64,000 bases of DNA from Lewinella sp. IMCC34191 (GCF_003390935.1 NZ_QNQZ01000001.1:372001-436000); one strand, 5' to 3'. Positions 45,594-55,025 are shown, counted from the first letter of the stretch. Numbers and translations: made by a program. Notes: generated from the sequence alone by a model not told the origin.

Positions 45594-45731
45594 AGAAAAT
45601 TTCAAAACAAAATCCTTTTTGCTTAGGGGGTAAGGACTTATTCGGTGTCCTAGGGATAGACGGACGAAGACAAATGTCGGCGGGCGTCGCGAAAGGCCAA
45701 ATGGTCTTTGTCCTAACCACAATGCAACAAC

Positions 45732-46424
45732 ATGGATTCTGCTAATAAAATTACTCTCCTAGAACAGTTTGACCTCTTTGATGGCCTGACCGCTGACGAG
45801 AAGATGCGGTTGAGCGAAACCATGGAGTTCAAGAAAAAGCCGCGTTACTCGATCATCTACCAGCCCGGCGAACCCAGTGAGCACATCTTCCTGCTCGCCA
45901 AAGGTCCCATCAAAATTAGTACCCACAGCAACGAGGGCAAGGAAGTCATTAAGCAGCTCATTCACCCTGAAGCCATCTTCGGCGAGCTTTCCCTGGTCGG
46001 TGAAACCACCCGTACCGAGACTGCCCAATCGCTTAAAGAAGAGGTACATTACTACACCATCCGGGTCGCCGATTTTCAGCGCATTGTGTTCGGTAACCCC
46101 GTCTTCAGCCGCCAGATCCTCAACCTCTTCGGCCGCCGCATGATCGCCGCCGAAAACAAGCTGGAAGACCTCATCTTCAAGGATGCCCGCAGCCGTATCG
46201 TGAGCTTCCTCCACAAGGTGGTGAGTGAGCGCGGTCGCCGCGTGGGCTACGAAATGCTGCTCAAGCACAGCCTGACCCACCAGGATATTGCTAACATTAC
46301 CTGCACCAGCCGGCAGACGGTGACGCTTGTCCTGAATGAATTGCGCAAAGAGAACCTGATTTACTTCAACCGCGGCCGCATTCTCGTCCGTGATATGGAT
46401 GAACTCCTGGCCAGCGCAGCCTAA
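45732..46424 (+). CDS. Crp/Fnr-family transcriptional regulator
   Basis: 230 residues. N-terminal cyclic-nucleotide-binding-type barrel (about 10-130: IIYQPGEPSEHIFLLAKGPIKIST, IFGELSLVGETTRTETAQSL). A long dimer helix (FSRQILNLFGRRMIAAENKLEDLIF) and a C-terminal winged helix with recognition helix (HQDIANITCTSRQTVTLVLNEL) follow. No N-terminal cysteine cluster is seen, so it is not an Fnr-type oxygen sensor; the effector is unknown. It stands alone with its own 138-bp upstream gap and is closed by a strong terminator. In position it is a global or energy-related regulator rather than a partner of the neighbouring genes. Confidence 0.9.
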   Translation: MDSANKITLLEQFDLFDGLTADEKMRLSETMEFKKKPRYSIIYQPGEPSEHIFLLAKGPIKISTHSNEGKEVIKQLIHPEAIFGELSLVGETTRTETAQSLKEEVHYYTIRVADFQRIVFGNPVFSRQILNLFGRRMIAAENKLEDLIFKDARSRIVSFLHKVVSERGRRVGYEMLLKHSLTHQDIANITCTSRQTVTLVLNELRKENLIYFNRGRILVRDMDELLASAA

Positions 46425-46456
46425 GCATAACAAACATTGTGATCCCAAAAATTCCG

Positions 46457-46491
46457 ATCCCTTCCGGTGGCAACGCTGGAAGGGATTTTTT
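46457..46491 (+). terminator. Rho-independent terminator after the Crp-type gene
   Basis: Stem ATCCCTTCC (46457-46465) / GGAAGGGAT (46478-46486), 12-base loop, then a T-run to 46491. It lies 33 bp after the regulator stop and just before the lptE start at 46504. Confidence 0.8.
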
Positions 46492-46503
46492 CGTTTCCTT
46501 GCC

Positions 46504-47010
46504 ATGCGTACCCTCCTGATCGTTCTGTTGGCCGTCGGCCTGACCTCCTGCTATTCCTTCCGGGGCATATCAATCCCCGAAGGGGTCGAAACCGCCTTCG
46601 TACCGGTCTTCCAGAATAATGCGCTCACCGCCCCGCCAACCCTGCCCCTCGACATCACCGAAGCCCTGCGTGACAAGGTCCGTGATGAAGCCCGCCTGGT
46701 CATCACCGAGGATCAGCCCGACATCGAGATGCGGGGCACCCTGGTCGACTTCCGCGTGAGCGCCGAAGCCGCTACCGCCGGAGACGAAAATGCCGCCTAC
46801 GCCCGCCTCAACCGCCTGACTATCGTGGTGGCCATCGAATACATCAACCTCCGCGACCCGAACGCCGAAAACTGGAAGAGCAATTTCTCCGACTACTACA
46901 ACTTCGACGGCAACGTCGCCCTAGCTTCCGTGCAGGACGAAGCCATCGAGGAGATCCTGGATAACATCAACGAGAAGATCTTTAACCGGGCCTTTGCCGG
47001 GGAGTGGTAA
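46504..47010 (+). CDS. lptE: LptE-family outer-membrane lipoprotein
   Basis: 168 residues. Signal peptide with lipobox (MRTLLIVLLAVGLTSCYSF). The fold signature is SFRGISIPEGVETAFVPVFQNNA, then PLDITEALRDKVRDEARLVI, VDFRVSAEAATA and a C-terminal helix (DEAIEEILDNINEKIFNRA). In family members it plugs the LptD barrel and helps insert lipopolysaccharide in the outer membrane. The start at 46504 is chosen because the frame upstream runs through the terminator hairpin. In other Bacteroidota lptE often sits near a regulator or secretion gene; here no lpt partner is adjacent. Confidence 0.85.
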   Translation: MRTLLIVLLAVGLTSCYSFRGISIPEGVETAFVPVFQNNALTAPPTLPLDITEALRDKVRDEARLVITEDQPDIEMRGTLVDFRVSAEAATAGDENAAYARLNRLTIVVAIEYINLRDPNAENWKSNFSDYYNFDGNVALASVQDEAIEEILDNINEKIFNRAFAGEW

Positions 47011-47011
47011 C

Positions 47012-47260
47012 AAGGACTGAATTGGTGAGGGAGTGGATTACTGAATCGGCTGCCGCCAGGGAGATGCTCGCTTCGCTCGTGGGCACCACTAGTCGTCCCG
47101 TGAATTGGTGGGGACGTGAAGGTAGCTAAGGGGCTGCTGCGTGAAGGAAAGATTTCCTACGCTTGCAGTCTGCGAGAGCGTAGACAGGAGAAATGAGGAT
47201 TCCGGCTCCGACAATCACGTTGAAGCAAAGCGGGCGGCAGGGCGCGCCAATTCAGTCCTT
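47012..47260. repeat. 249-bp intergenic element with perfect 14-bp terminal inverted repeats
   Basis: Fills the lptE-sdaA gap. Left end AAGGACTGAATTGG (47012-47025), right end CCAATTCAGTCCTT (47247-47260), perfect inverted copies. The ends continue into 8-bp periodic runs (for example ACTGAATT, GGTGAGGG, AGTGGATT). No open frame of note. The right end also occurs near hemC at about 1227-1240. It is MITE-like in form but no target-site duplication is evident. Confidence 0.55.
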
Positions 47261-47282
47261 CAAAAATCCATTAATTCACTAA

Positions 47283-48683
47283 TCAACACTCCGGCCGGGC
47301 CACGCTGACGTGTACGGCAAGCCCCCCTTCGGCGGTTTCTTTGTACTTCGAGTGCATGTGCTGGGCGGTTTCCCACATCGTGGCGACGACGGCGTCGAAG
47401 TGGACGACGGCTTCGGTGGCGTTGCCGGCCAGGGCCAGGTTGGAGGCGGTGATGGCTTTCATGGCACCCATGGCGTTGCGTTCGATGCAGGGAACCTGAA
47501 CGAGTCCGCCGATGGGGTCGCAGGTGAGGCCGAGGTGGTGCTCCATGGCGATCTCGGCGGCCTGTAATACTTGCTTGGTGCTTCCACCGAGGACTTCGGT
47601 GAGGCCTGCGGCGGCCATGGCGGAACTGACGCCTACCTCCGCCTGGCAGCCGCCCACCGCCGCGGAGATGGTGGCCCCCTGCTTGAAGAGCGCGCCGATC
47701 TGGCCGCTGGTGAGGAAGAAGCGGAGGAGGTCGTCTTCGCGGAAGTTGCCGAAGAGGTAGTGGTAAAGAAGTACGGCGGGGATGACCCCCGACGCGCCGT
47801 TGGTGGGGGAAGTGACCACCCGGCCGAGCGCCGCGTTTTCCTCGTTTACGGCGAGCGCGAAACAGCTGATCCACTGATTGACGGAGGCGAACTCCTTTGG
47901 CGTACGGCGAATGGCGGCGAGCCAGGCCGCCCGGTCCGGGTAGGACTTGCCGCCGAGGAGCCGGCGATTGAGGGCCGAGGCTCGGCGCTGGACGTTGAGT
48001 CCGCCGGGGAGGATGCCGTCGGTGTGGCAGCCCCGGTACACGCAGTTCAACATTACCTGGAATAAGCGCTCTATGCGGGCGTGAATTTCCTCGCTCGACC
48101 GGATGCAGCGCTCGTTTTCATACAACAGGCGGGTCACGGTCTTTCCCGAATTCTGGGAGAGCCGGATCATTTTTTCGCCCGACGATACATCGTGGGTGAA
48201 GCCGTAGTTGATCTCTTCCTCGAGCGATTCGCCCTCCCGTTCGATGAAGCCGCCGCCCAGGCTGAAGTAGGTGTGGGATACAAGCTCGCCATTGTCCAGG
48301 AGGGCGGTAAAGGTCAGCGCGTTGGGGTGGCCGGGGTGGCTGGTGGGCTGAAAGACGATATCGCGGCCATAGTCGAAGGCTACAAGCGCCTCGTTGACCC
48401 TAATTTGCTTTTCGGCCTTGACCGTCGCTACGATCGATGGAATGTCCGCCGTGGGCATCGTCACCGGGTCAAATCCTTGAAGGCCCAGGACCACCGCGAT
48501 ATCCGTTCCGTGTCCGATGCCGGTCTTCGCCAAACTGCCGAACAGTTGTATGGAAAGGGTTTCTACCTGCGCTCGCCGCAATAATTCGACGAAGGCGAGC
48601 GCAGCACGCCAGGGGCCGAGGGTATGTGACGAGGACGGGCCGACGCCGATTTTGTAGATATCGAATACGCTTAATCTGGACAT
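47283..48683 (-). CDS. sdaA: L-serine dehydratase, iron-sulfur type, single chain
   Basis: 466 residues. Deaminates L-serine to pyruvate and ammonia. N-terminal beta domain: [24 protein letters not shown] and [21 protein letters not shown]. The C-terminal alpha domain holds cluster cysteines: the GCHTDG region, [20 protein letters not shown], and the C-terminal Cys in SVARPEC. Both domains are in one chain, as in E. coli SdaA. The segment [10 protein letters not shown], in a variable loop (about residues 34-43), is encoded by a dispersed 20-bp repeat in frame. It lies 45 bp from ccmB on the same strand. Confidence 0.95.
   Translation of the reverse strand: MSRLSVFDIYKIGVGPSSSHTLGPWRAALAFVELLRRAQVETLSIQLFGSLAKTGIGHGTDIAVVLGLQGFDPVTMPTADIPSIVATVKAEKQIRVNEALVAFDYGRDIVFQPTSHPGHPNALTFTALLDNGELVSHTYFSLGGGFIEREGESLEEEINYGFTHDVSSGEKMIRLSQNSGKTVTRLLYENERCIRSSEEIHARIERLFQVMLNCVYRGCHTDGILPGGLNVQRRASALNRRLLGGKSYPDRAAWLAAIRRTPKEFASVNQWISCFALAVNEENAALGRVVTSPTNGASGVIPAVLLYHYLFGNFREDDLLRFFLTSGQIGALFKQGATISAAVGGCQAEVGVSSAMAAAGLTEVLGGSTKQVLQAAEIAMEHHLGLTCDPIGGLVQVPCIERNAMGAMKAITASNLALAGNATEAVVHFDAVVATMWETAQHMHSKYKETAEGGLAVHVSVARPEC
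48560..48583 (-). repeat. Dispersed ~20-bp repeat, copy 4 (inside sdaA)
   Basis: Minus strand TTGCGGCGAGCGCAGGTAGA (one G fewer than other copies) lies in frame within sdaA and encodes LRRAQVE in a variable loop. Same core GAGCGCAGGTA as the other five copies. Confidence 0.75.
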
Positions 48684-48728
48684 ACGGAAATGGCTAGGGC
48701 GGGCAAAGAACGAAGGTACGCGGGATGG

Positions 48729-49391
48729 TTAGTCGCGCCAAACAAAGGGGAAAAGGATGAGCGCGACCGCCAGGGCAATTAGATCCACGACCACCGTCAA
48801 ATACAGCGGTTGGGTCCAATCGTTGCTACCCAGGTCAATGGCGTACAATCCCGTATCCAACAACAACTTAAGCAGGGGAATGACGAGGGGGAAAGATAAA
48901 ATGGCCATGAGCGTGCCGTTCCCGCCGGCCCGCGCCGCTATGGCGGATACGAAGGTCAGGATGGTCGACAAGCCGAATCCACCGAGTAGCAATCCCAGCC
49001 AGAAGGGTAGGGGGTAGACGATCGCATTCGTCGGGGCAAAGAGACTAAGCAGCGCGTAGGTTATGGCCCCGATGATCCAGATCAGCAACACGTTAAAGAT
49101 GAGCTTGCTGAACAGTAGGGCCAGCGGATCGGCGACGGTATAGTAGTAGAGATGTCTGCGACCGCCCTCCCGCAAGAAACTTCGCGTGGCGGCGACCATG
49201 GCTCCGAAGAACAGGACGATCCAGTACAGCGCGTTGAAAATTTCTCCCTCCAGGCCGCGGCCCACCGCGAGGTAGACGATAACTACCGTCGTGACGACAT
49301 AGAGCAAAATACTGGCCAGCGCGTACTTATCGCGCCACTCAAGCTTGAGCTCCCAACGCAGGAGTTTATAAATTTGCCGTACGGTCGACAT
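48729..49391 (-). CDS. ccmB: CcmB, haem exporter permease of cytochrome c maturation
   Basis: 220 residues with six membrane helices. It starts MSTVRQIYKLLRWELKLEWRDKYALASILLYV and has the family segment FREGGRRHLYYYTVADPLALLFSKLIFNVLLIW (with FL before it). It works with CcmA/CcmC in the System I haem delivery path for c-type cytochromes, which this organism needs for its multihaem ActA and ActE. A longer reading from 49439 adds a GC-rich stretch and is unlikely. No ccmA or ccmC is adjacent; it sits between sdaA and a divergent amidase gene. Confidence 0.88.
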   Translation of the reverse strand: MSTVRQIYKLLRWELKLEWRDKYALASILLYVVTTVVIVYLAVGRGLEGEIFNALYWIVLFFGAMVAATRSFLREGGRRHLYYYTVADPLALLFSKLIFNVLLIWIIGAITYALLSLFAPTNAIVYPLPFWLGLLLGGFGLSTILTFVSAIAARAGGNGTLMAILSFPLVIPLLKLLLDTGLYAIDLGSNDWTQPLYLTVVVDLIALAVALILFPFVWRD

Positions 49392-49475
49392 AGGACGGGC
49401 CAAGATACGCGCCCCGCATCCTTCTGGTGGCCCGCCCACGTTATGTACCGGCTTGCCCTTTCGAAAACTTACTGA

Positions 49476-50741
49476 ATGACCATCCCGTTCCGCATTTTAA
49501 TGGCCGCTTTTTTACTGGCCGGAAATCTGCTGCACGCCGAATACCTCACCGTTCGCGCCCAACGCGGCGACGGGATCTATTCGATGCTGCGACGGTACCA
49601 CTTGGTCGAGTACGGCTGCAATATCGACGAGTTCAAACGGATCAACGGACTCAGTCACAGCTCCAATCTTTTCGAGGGCCGTCGTTATCAGCTCCCGGTT
49701 GAGGTTTACCACTATGATGGCAAAAGCATTCGCACCACGACCGGTCGCGACGACTGGGACCGCGCCATTGCCATTCGCGACTACAATGAATGGATGCTGA
49801 CGGCTAGACTTCGCGAGGGCAGCTATCAGGAAGAAGAAATCCTCTATCTGCCGTACCATATCGATCACTGTTCCGGATTCTCATCCGAGGAGGTGGTCGC
49901 CGAAATCCCCGCGCTGGGCGAGAACGAGGCCGTGAACGAAGCGATCGACCGGCTAAAAGACGAACGCGCGGATCGCGACCCGATTCCCGTTCCCGAGCAA
50001 GTAACCCTGGTGGCGCCCCGCACCTTCGCGATTTTTGGTGATGACTACGCCGAGGTTCCCCTGCTCGATAATAAGCTTGCCGGCAAAATTTACTACATCG
50101 TCAGCGGACACGGTGGACCGGACCCCGGTGCGGTCGGCCGGCGCGGCGGCTACCAGTTGGCGGAAGATGAGTACGCTTACGACGTGGCCCTACGGCTCTG
50201 CCGGAATATCCTTCAGCACGGCGGTACGGCCTACATGATCGTCCGTGACGAGAATGACGGCATCCGCGATCAGCAGTTCCTGCGTCCCGATAAGGACGAA
50301 ACGGTCTGGGGCGGTGCTTCCCTTCCCCGCAACCAAAAGATGCGCCTCTTCCAGCGGTCCGACATCATCAATGCCCTCTACCGCGAAAACTTCGAAAAGG
50401 GGATCGTCGACCAGACCATGATCGCCGTCCACGTCGACAGCCGTCACCGCGGACAGCGGATAGACGTATTTCTGTACTACCCTGAGGGCGATATTGTCGG
50501 AAAGGTAAAAGCCGAACGCATCCAAAAGGCAATCAAAACGCAGTACGAAACGGTGCGACCCGGCCGGGGATACGAGGGCTCCGTCAGTCCCCGCGACCTC
50601 CACATGCTCCGCGAAACCATCCCCAGCGGCGTCTACATCGAACTGGCAAACATCGCCAATACTTCCGACCAGCAGCGCATCATCAATCCCCGGAACCGGC
50701 AATTGCTGGCGGATTGGTTGTTGCTGGGGTTGTTGGATTGA
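49476..50741 (+). CDS. LysM plus N-acetylmuramoyl-L-alanine amidase (Amidase_3), secreted
   Basis: 421 residues. Signal peptide (MTIPFRILMAAFLLAGNLLHA), a LysM-like region (about 24-75: VRAQRGDGIYSMLRRYHLVEYGCN), a linker, then the catalytic domain from about 205. Zinc ligands: His in VSGHGGPDPGAVG, Glu in LAEDEYAYDVALRL, His in HVDSRHRG. The catalytic Glu is in SGVYIELANIAN. It cleaves the amide between MurNAc and the stem peptide in cell-wall turnover or division. It stands alone, divergent from ccmB. An inverted pair of heptamer repeats follows its stop. Confidence 0.92.
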   Translation: MTIPFRILMAAFLLAGNLLHAEYLTVRAQRGDGIYSMLRRYHLVEYGCNIDEFKRINGLSHSSNLFEGRRYQLPVEVYHYDGKSIRTTTGRDDWDRAIAIRDYNEWMLTARLREGSYQEEEILYLPYHIDHCSGFSSEEVVAEIPALGENEAVNEAIDRLKDERADRDPIPVPEQVTLVAPRTFAIFGDDYAEVPLLDNKLAGKIYYIVSGHGGPDPGAVGRRGGYQLAEDEYAYDVALRLCRNILQHGGTAYMIVRDENDGIRDQQFLRPDKDETVWGGASLPRNQKMRLFQRSDIINALYRENFEKGIVDQTMIAVHVDSRHRGQRIDVFLYYPEGDIVGKVKAERIQKAIKTQYETVRPGRGYEGSVSPRDLHMLRETIPSGVYIELANIANTSDQQRIINPRNRQLLADWLLLGLLD

Positions 50742-51047
50742 GCTGGGTGCTGGTTGCCGGTTTCTGGTTGCTGGGTGCTGGTCGAGGGGCATCAAATTCG
50801 TGGTGGCCCCGGTGAGGTAGTATTTATTTGGTGGTGTAATCCCGGCTTAGAGCCAAAGGGTAATTGGTATCAACCGCCACCCTTCGAAGGTTTCGGTCGT
50901 AGCCAGAGACTCGCCCCGAGGACGAAACGATCAATAAGTAACTAAAACTAGTGGTGCAAGCTTTCCGGACTTGACTGCCGGATGAGCGAAATCAACCAGC
51001 AACCAGTAACCCACACCCAGCAACCAGCACCCAACCCCCAGCCCTTC
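50742..51047. repeat. Intergenic gap flanked by inverted 7-bp repeat runs
   Basis: 306 bp between convergent genes. The left run (50744-50783) is tandem GCTGGGT, GCTGGTT, GCCGGTT, TCTGGTT. The right run (50994-51040) is AACCAGC, AACCAGT, AACCCAC, ACCCAGC, the opposite orientation. The middle 210 bp shows no coding signal. Together the runs could form a long imperfect hairpin. Confidence 0.6.
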
Positions 51048-51362
51048 CTACCGACCGTGATCCACCACCTCGAGGACCGACCGAAAGCTCACGAAATTAC
51101 CCTTGTACCGCAGGTCGTGCATCTGTTGGTGAGCGTAAGCGAACTTCTCCTGGTAGATATCGAAGGCCGGGCGGGAGCTGACCGTAAACTGTAGGGCATA
51201 GGTGATGCCGTCTGACTCGTCCACGCCCAGCAGGCGGCTCAGTTTATAGTCTTCGAAGACACCACTTTCCATGACGTGGGGGATGTAGGACTGGCGCATC
51301 CAACTGACCCATTCCTCGTGTACCCCGTGTTCGACCTTGTTCGTGATGTTGTAAAGCAGCAT
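51048..51362 (-). CDS. DUF4286 family protein
   Basis: 104 residues, cytosolic, a small ferredoxin-like alpha/beta fold: MLLYNITNKVEHGVHEEWVSWMRQSYIPHVMESGVF, SRLLGVDESDGITYALQFTVSS and HQQMHDLRYKGNFVSFRSVLEVV. This matches DUF4286, a family of unknown function common in Bacteroidota and often next to housekeeping genes. It starts 9 bp after the murA stop on the same strand and is probably co-transcribed. The gene ends in the heptamer-repeat gap. Confidence 0.82.
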   Translation of the reverse strand: MLLYNITNKVEHGVHEEWVSWMRQSYIPHVMESGVFEDYKLSRLLGVDESDGITYALQFTVSSRPAFDIYQEKFAYAHQQMHDLRYKGNFVSFRSVLEVVDHGR

Positions 51363-51371
51363 GCCGCAAAC

Positions 51372-52688
51372 TTACGGCTGCCGTTCGATCTGTGCACCCA
51401 GTGCGCGTAGACGGGTATCGATGTTCTGGTATCCGCGGTCGATCTGGTAAATATTGTCGATCTGGCTGGTGCCCTCGGCCGATAGCGCGGCGATGAGGAG
51501 ACTGACCCCCGCCCGGATGTCGGGGCTGGTCATCCGGATGCCGCGGAGCGGCTGGCGGCGGTCCATACCGATGACGGTGGCGCGGTGCGGATCACAGAGG
51601 ATTACCTGGGCACCCATGTCGATCAGCTTATCTACGAAGAACAGGCGGGACTCAAACATCTTCTGGTGGAACAATACCGATCCGCGGGCCTGGATGGCCG
51701 TAACCAGCGCGATGCTCATCAGGTCGGGCGTGAAGCCGGGCCACGGAGCGTCGTAGATGGTGAGGATGCCGCCGTCGAGGAAGTTTTGTACCTCGTAGTG
51801 GTCCTGGGAGGGGATGCGGATATCGTCGCCGTTGTACTCCAGCTTGATGCCCAGCCGCTCGAAGGTGCGGGGGATGATACCGAGCATATCCAGCCGGGTA
51901 TCCTTGATGGTGATGTCGCTCTTAGTGATAGCGGCCAGGCCGATGAAGCTGCCGATCTCGATCATGTCGGGCAGCATCCGGTGGGTGGTGCCCTTCAGAC
52001 TGGTCACGCCCTGGACGCGGAGCAGGTTGGAGCCGATGCCCTCGATCTTCGCGCCCATGTGATTAAGCATGTGCGAGAGCTGTTGCAGGTAAGGCTCGCA
52101 GGCGGCGTTGTAGATGGTGGTTTCGCCTTCGGCGAGGACGGCGGCCATCAGTACGTTGGCGGTGCCGGTCACGCTGATCTCCTCCATGTGGAGGAAGGTT
52201 CCCTTCAGGCCGTCGGTCTTGAAGGTATAGATTTTCTTTTCGTCGTCGTAGGTGAACTCCGCGCCCAGCGTCTGCAGGCCGAGCAGGTGGGTATCCAGGC
52301 GGCGGCGGCCGATTTTATCGCCTCCGGGCTTAGGTAGGCTGGCGCGTCCGTAGCGGTTGAGCAGGGGCGCGATCAGCATCACGGACCCGCGGATGCGCTG
52401 GGCGTCGCGGACGTAGTCTTCGCTCAGGACGTAATCGAGGTCGATGTCCTTAGCGGTGATGGTGACGGTCTGCCGGTCGTGGCGTTCCACCTTGGCACCG
52501 AGCCCGTCGAGCAGGTCGATCAGTTTGTTGACATCCTCGATGTCGGGGAGATTTTCTACCCGCACCGGCTCTTCGGTCAGCAGGGTCGCGCTCAGGATCT
52601 GCAGCGCTTCGTTCTTAGCCCCCTGGGGGATGATTTCGCCGGAAAGCTGGTGGCCGCCCTCCACGATAAAGGTTCCGTTGGTATTCAT
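51372..52688 (-). CDS. murA: UDP-N-acetylglucosamine 1-carboxyvinyltransferase with Asp at the active-site Cys position
   Basis: 438 residues. First committed step of peptidoglycan synthesis: transfers enolpyruvate to UDP-GlcNAc. Family marks: GAKNEALQILSATLLTEEPVRVENLP, LPKPGGDKIGRRRLDTHLLG and the C-terminal TSPDIRAGVSLLIAALSAEG. The residue matching E. coli Cys115 is Asp124 (PGGDKIG). MurA enzymes with Asp here are intrinsically insensitive to fosfomycin, and I believe Asp is common in Bacteroidota. The start at 52688 (MNTNGTFIVEGGHQL) is chosen; the frame extends to 52733 but the added residues are not typical. A dispersed repeat lies about 80 bp upstream. Confidence 0.96.
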   Translation of the reverse strand: MNTNGTFIVEGGHQLSGEIIPQGAKNEALQILSATLLTEEPVRVENLPDIEDVNKLIDLLDGLGAKVERHDRQTVTITAKDIDLDYVLSEDYVRDAQRIRGSVMLIAPLLNRYGRASLPKPGGDKIGRRRLDTHLLGLQTLGAEFTYDDEKKIYTFKTDGLKGTFLHMEEISVTGTANVLMAAVLAEGETTIYNAACEPYLQQLSHMLNHMGAKIEGIGSNLLRVQGVTSLKGTTHRMLPDMIEIGSFIGLAAITKSDITIKDTRLDMLGIIPRTFERLGIKLEYNGDDIRIPSQDHYEVQNFLDGGILTIYDAPWPGFTPDLMSIALVTAIQARGSVLFHQKMFESRLFFVDKLIDMGAQVILCDPHRATVIGMDRRQPLRGIRMTSPDIRAGVSLLIAALSAEGTSQIDNIYQIDRGYQNIDTRLRALGAQIERQP

Positions 52689-52764
52689 ATCGGCCAAGGT
52701 ACTATCACTGGGGGGGAATACGGGTAAAGTCACGAGTATGGGATTATTTTCTGTTGAGAGACAA

Positions 52765-52788
52765 ATTGCGGCGGAGCGCAGGTAGAAA
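52765..52788 (+). repeat. Dispersed ~20-bp repeat, copy 5
   Basis: TTGCGGCGGAGCGCAGGTAG followed by AAA, between the murA start and the 220-bp satellite. Identical in its core to the other copies. Confidence 0.75.
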
Positions 52789-52879
52789 GCATTACGGTAA
52801 ATACAATGTCCCGCACTGCCGATTTCGTCTGTTTACCCCGGAATAATTCTGAATTTTCACCGGTCACCTTCCATTGCGG

Positions 52880-54912
52880 TGTGTCCTCTGGGACCCCCGG
52901 GCAGGGTGGCGGAGCTCCAGCTCCGCCTACACAGTGGTGGCCGGGGGGCATTTCCCAACAACTGAATATGAATAATCGCCCCGCATCAAGAACCAAGGTC
53001 GAGGGCTTGCAGCCCGAGTGTATTACTGCCTAGAAGCTGCATTTCGAAGGTGTCCTAGTGGGAGGTGAGAAGGTTACACCCCTCTATGCCTTTCCCCGGA
53101 GCTGGAGCTCCGGGACCCCGGGGCAGGGTGGAGGAGCTCCAGCTCCGCCTACATATTGGTGGCCGGGGGCTTTTCCTAACATCTGGGGATGCATGATCGC
53201 CCCGCACCAAGATCCAAGGCCGAGGGCTTGCAGCCCGAGTGTATTGCTGCCTAGAAGCTGCATTTCGAACGTGTCCTAGTGGATGGTGAGAAGGTTACAC
53301 TCCTCTATGCCTTTCCCCGGAGCTGGAGCTCCGGGACCCCGGGGCAGGGTGGCGGAGCTCCAGCTCCGCCTATACAATGGTGGCCGGGGGGCACTTCCCA
53401 CCACCTGGAGATGCATGATCGCCCCGCACCAAGATCCAAGGTCGACGGCTTGCAGCCCGAGTGTATCGCCGAGTAAAAGCCGCATTTTCAATGTGCCCTA
53501 CTGGGAGGTGAGTAGGTTATACCCCTCATTCCCTTCCCCCGGAGCTGGAGCTCCGGGACCCCGGGGCAGGGTGGCGGAGCTCCAGCTCCGCCTGCACAGT
53601 GGTGGCCGGGGGCATTTCCTAACACCTGAAGACGCATGATCGCCCCGCATCAAGAACCAAGGTCGAGGGCTTGCAGCCGAGTGTATCACCGAGTAAAATC
53701 CGCATTTCCAATGTCCCTAGCAGGATGTGAGTAGGTTACACCCCTCATTGCCTTTCCCCGCAGCTGGAGCTCCGGGACCCCGGGGCAGGGTGGCGGAGCT
53801 CCAGCTCCGCCAGCACAGTGGTGGCCGGGGGCACTTCCCACCACCTAAAGACGCATGATCGCCCCGCATCAAGATCCAAGGTCGAGGGCTTGCAGCCCGA
53901 GTGTATTGCTGCCTAGAAGCTGCATTTCGAACGTGTCCTAGTGGGAGGTGAGAAGGTTACACCCCTCTATGCCTTTCCCCGGAGCTGGAGCTCCGGGACC
54001 CGGGGCAGGGTGGCGGAGCTCCAGCTCCGCCTATACAATGGTGGCCGGGGGGCACTTCCCACCACCTGGGGATGCATGATCGGCCCGCATCAAGATCCAA
54101 GGTCGAGGGCTTGCAGCCCGAGTGTATCGCCGAGTAAAATCCGCATTTCCAATGTCCCTAGCAGGATGTGAGCAGGTTAAACCCCTCTATGCCTCTCCCC
54201 AGAGCTGGAGCTCCGGGACCCCCGAGCAGGGTGGCGGAGCTCCAGCTCCGCCTGCACAGTGGTGGCCGGGGGTATTTCCTAACACCTGGAGATGCATGAC
54301 CGCCCCGCATCAAGATCCAAGGTCGAGGGCTCGCAGCCCGAGTGTATTGCTGCCTAGAAGCTGCATTTCGAACGTGTCCTAGTGGGAGGTGAGAAGGTTA
54401 CACCCCTCTATGCCTTTCCCCGGAGCTGGAGCTCCGGGACCCGGGGCAGGGTGGCGGAGCTCCAGCTCCGCCAAAACATTGGTGGCCGGGGGGCATTTCC
54501 CACCACCTGGGGATGCATGATCGGCCCGCATCAAGATCCAAGGTCGAGGGCTTGCAGCCGAGTGTATCGCCGGGTAAAAGCCGCATTTCCAATGTCCCTA
54601 GAAGGATGCGAGCAGGTTACACCCCTCATTGCCTTGCCCCGGAGCTGGAGCTCCGGGACCCCGGGGCAGGGTGGCGGAGCTCCAGCTCCGCCTATACATT
54701 GGTGGCCGGGGGGCATTTCCCACCACCTGGGGATGCATGATCGCCCCGCATCAAGATCCAAGGTCGAGGGCTTGCAGCCCGAGTGTATCGCCGTGTAAAA
54801 GCGGCATTCCAATGTCCCTAGCAGGATGTGAGCAGGTTAAACCCCTCTATGCCTTTCCCCGGAGCTGGAGCTCCGGGACCCCGGGGCAGGGTGGCGGAGC
54901 TCCAGCTCCGCC
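52880..54912. repeat. Ten-copy satellite array, unit about 220 bp, two monomer types
   Basis: The landmark GGAGCTCCAGCTCCGCC starts at 52911, 53133, 53354, 53576, 53795, 54015, 54236, 54456, 54676 and 54896, so the period is 219-222 bp. Each unit has three consecutive palindromes (CCGGAGCTGGAGCTCCGG, CCCCGGGG and GGCGGAGCTCCAGCTCCGCC), a spacer with the hairpin GGGCTTGCAGCCC, and a variable tail. Two tail types occur. Type A contains CTGCCTAGAAGCTGCATTTC. Type B contains GCCGAGTAAAAGCCGCATTT. From the left the order reads A A B B A B A B B, with the last copy truncated after its palindromes. Single-base indels between units rule out a conserved protein. It lies between murA and an amidohydrolase gene. 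Confidence 0.9.
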
Positions 54913-55025
54913 CTATCCAGTCAACCACGGGGAAACGCACCTTCGGGCAGAAATCAACTATCCAGTCTGCCAAATCAATAATCGCCCACCGGCAACGTAT
55001 TTTAGGCCGTTGTAAAGCCCCCCCA

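Noticed and set aside
50754..51040. Small open frames in the gap after the amidase gene
   Set aside because: They run through heptamer repeats and lack any coding signal.
53058..54798. Open frames of 60-140 codons within the satellite, encoding Pro/Gly/Trp-rich peptides
   Set aside because: The unit length varies by single bases between copies, so the frame is not kept, and the peptides come from palindromic DNA. No start or signal context supports translation.
52880..54912. CRISPR array
   Set aside because: Repeats are about 220 bp and contiguous, without unique spacers of constant length, and no cas genes are present.
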